DNA of 64,000 bases from Thermoplasmata archaeon (GTDB lineage Archaea > Thermoplasmatota > Penumbrarchaeia > JAEHCK01), in NCBI GenBank assembly GCA_020696345.1, contig JAEHCK010000010.1:1-64000 (forward strand). The letters are read 5' to 3'. This document shows, piece by piece, positions 63,816-64,000 of this stretch (positions are counted from its first letter, which is position 1; each line of letters opens with the position of its first letter). The notes under the pieces were generated by a model. It searched no databases and was not told the DNA's origin. It was given only the letters and a program-made list of their open reading frames with translations. The translations under genes were made by a program, and so were the position numbers.

Positions 63816-64000
63816 TACTTGTTTGGCAGAAACTTCCAAACATCGAGTGATGTGAAATGGTTCAGGCTCTTAATGAGTTCCTCCAGCCCATCACAGTCCA
63901 ATCCGGTCTCCGGATGCAGTCCAGGACTGTTCTCTCTCTAAATGTCATTATCGATGTCCCGCAGGATACTGATTTCCAGCGGGCTAAAGTGTAAGGCGAG
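63816..64000 (-). pseudogene. 3' end of a gene interrupted by an in-frame TAG
   Basis: Read on the minus strand from the window edge: FSPLEISILRDIDNDI, then TAG (63940-63938), then in the same frame RENSPGLHPETGLDCDGLEE and on to HFTSLDVWKFLPNK and TAA at 63818. Both sides of the TAG look like good protein sequence. Either a gene ends at the TAG and the rest is chance, or a gene has acquired a nonsense mutation. The 5' part lies outside the window. Confidence 0.35.

Overview
The window is archaeal. It carries archaeal-type information-processing genes (Cbf5 pseudouridine synthase, archaeal cytidylate kinase, Pth2, ribosomal protein S2, RNA polymerase subunit K), archaeal conserved unknowns (DUF99, DUF106/Oxa1-like, DUF835, MEMO, a RAD55/KaiC-like ATPase) and archaeal surface proteins with PKD or thrombospondin-3-like acidic calcium repeats. 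The mix of DUF835, single-domain KaiC-like ATPase, acidic-repeat secreted proteins and a DnaA-type AAA+ protein fits a non-methanogenic, anaerobic Thermoplasmatota-like lineage best. That placement is inference; no rRNA gene is present.

Layout. 1-3.5 kb: an accessory edge with low-complexity repeat, an archaeal ATPase, a helicase remnant and a secreted propeller-like protein. 3.5-10.4 kb (minus strand): a two-gene electron-transfer operon, an HdrA-like flavoprotein followed by a 1,802-residue HdrA-MvhD-HdrA/GltD fusion. 10.7-12.7 kb: a KaiC-like ATPase and a PKD surface protein. 13.3-17.7 kb (plus): a five-gene operon of two HdrA/Qmo-like flavoproteins, MvhD, MetV and MetF, which looks like a flavin-based electron-transfer complex feeding methylene-tetrahydropterin reduction. 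18-18.4 kb: a small acidic membrane protein.

18.97-36.62 kb is the most striking region. Six overlapping or nearly overlapping genes each encode a 935-1,057-residue STAND/NB-ARC-type NTPase with a C-terminal TPR-like sensor. The NTPase and TPR parts are clearly paralogous, but the N-terminal domains differ: coiled coil, PD-(D/E)XK nuclease, DUF4062 (three divergent versions) and HNH nuclease. This is the architecture of prokaryotic NLR-like (Avs-type) defence proteins, here as an operon-sized array with exchanged effectors. Related palindromic repeats flank the array, and pieces of dispersed repeats have been incorporated in frame at fixed surface-loop positions of several members.

37-50 kb is core genome: cbf5-cmk-DUF106, a repeat-rich zinc-ribbon protein, pth2-DUF99, a CcdA-like membrane protein, DUF835, a DnaA-type AAA+ protein, and MEMO-rps2-rpoK. 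50-63.7 kb is mixed housekeeping and metabolism: radical SAM, class II aldolase, DUF3786, DUF72, SHMT-like, MobB, zinc-ribbon, glycosyltransferase, beta-decarboxylating dehydrogenase, acyl-CoA synthetase, a small-multidrug-export-like membrane protein and a Fic protein.

Several families of dispersed hairpin or tandem repeats occupy the intergenic gaps (CCACGAA-type hairpins, 8-bp-unit arrays, CCATTCTT-type low complexity). No tRNA, rRNA, CRISPR array or transposase was seen.
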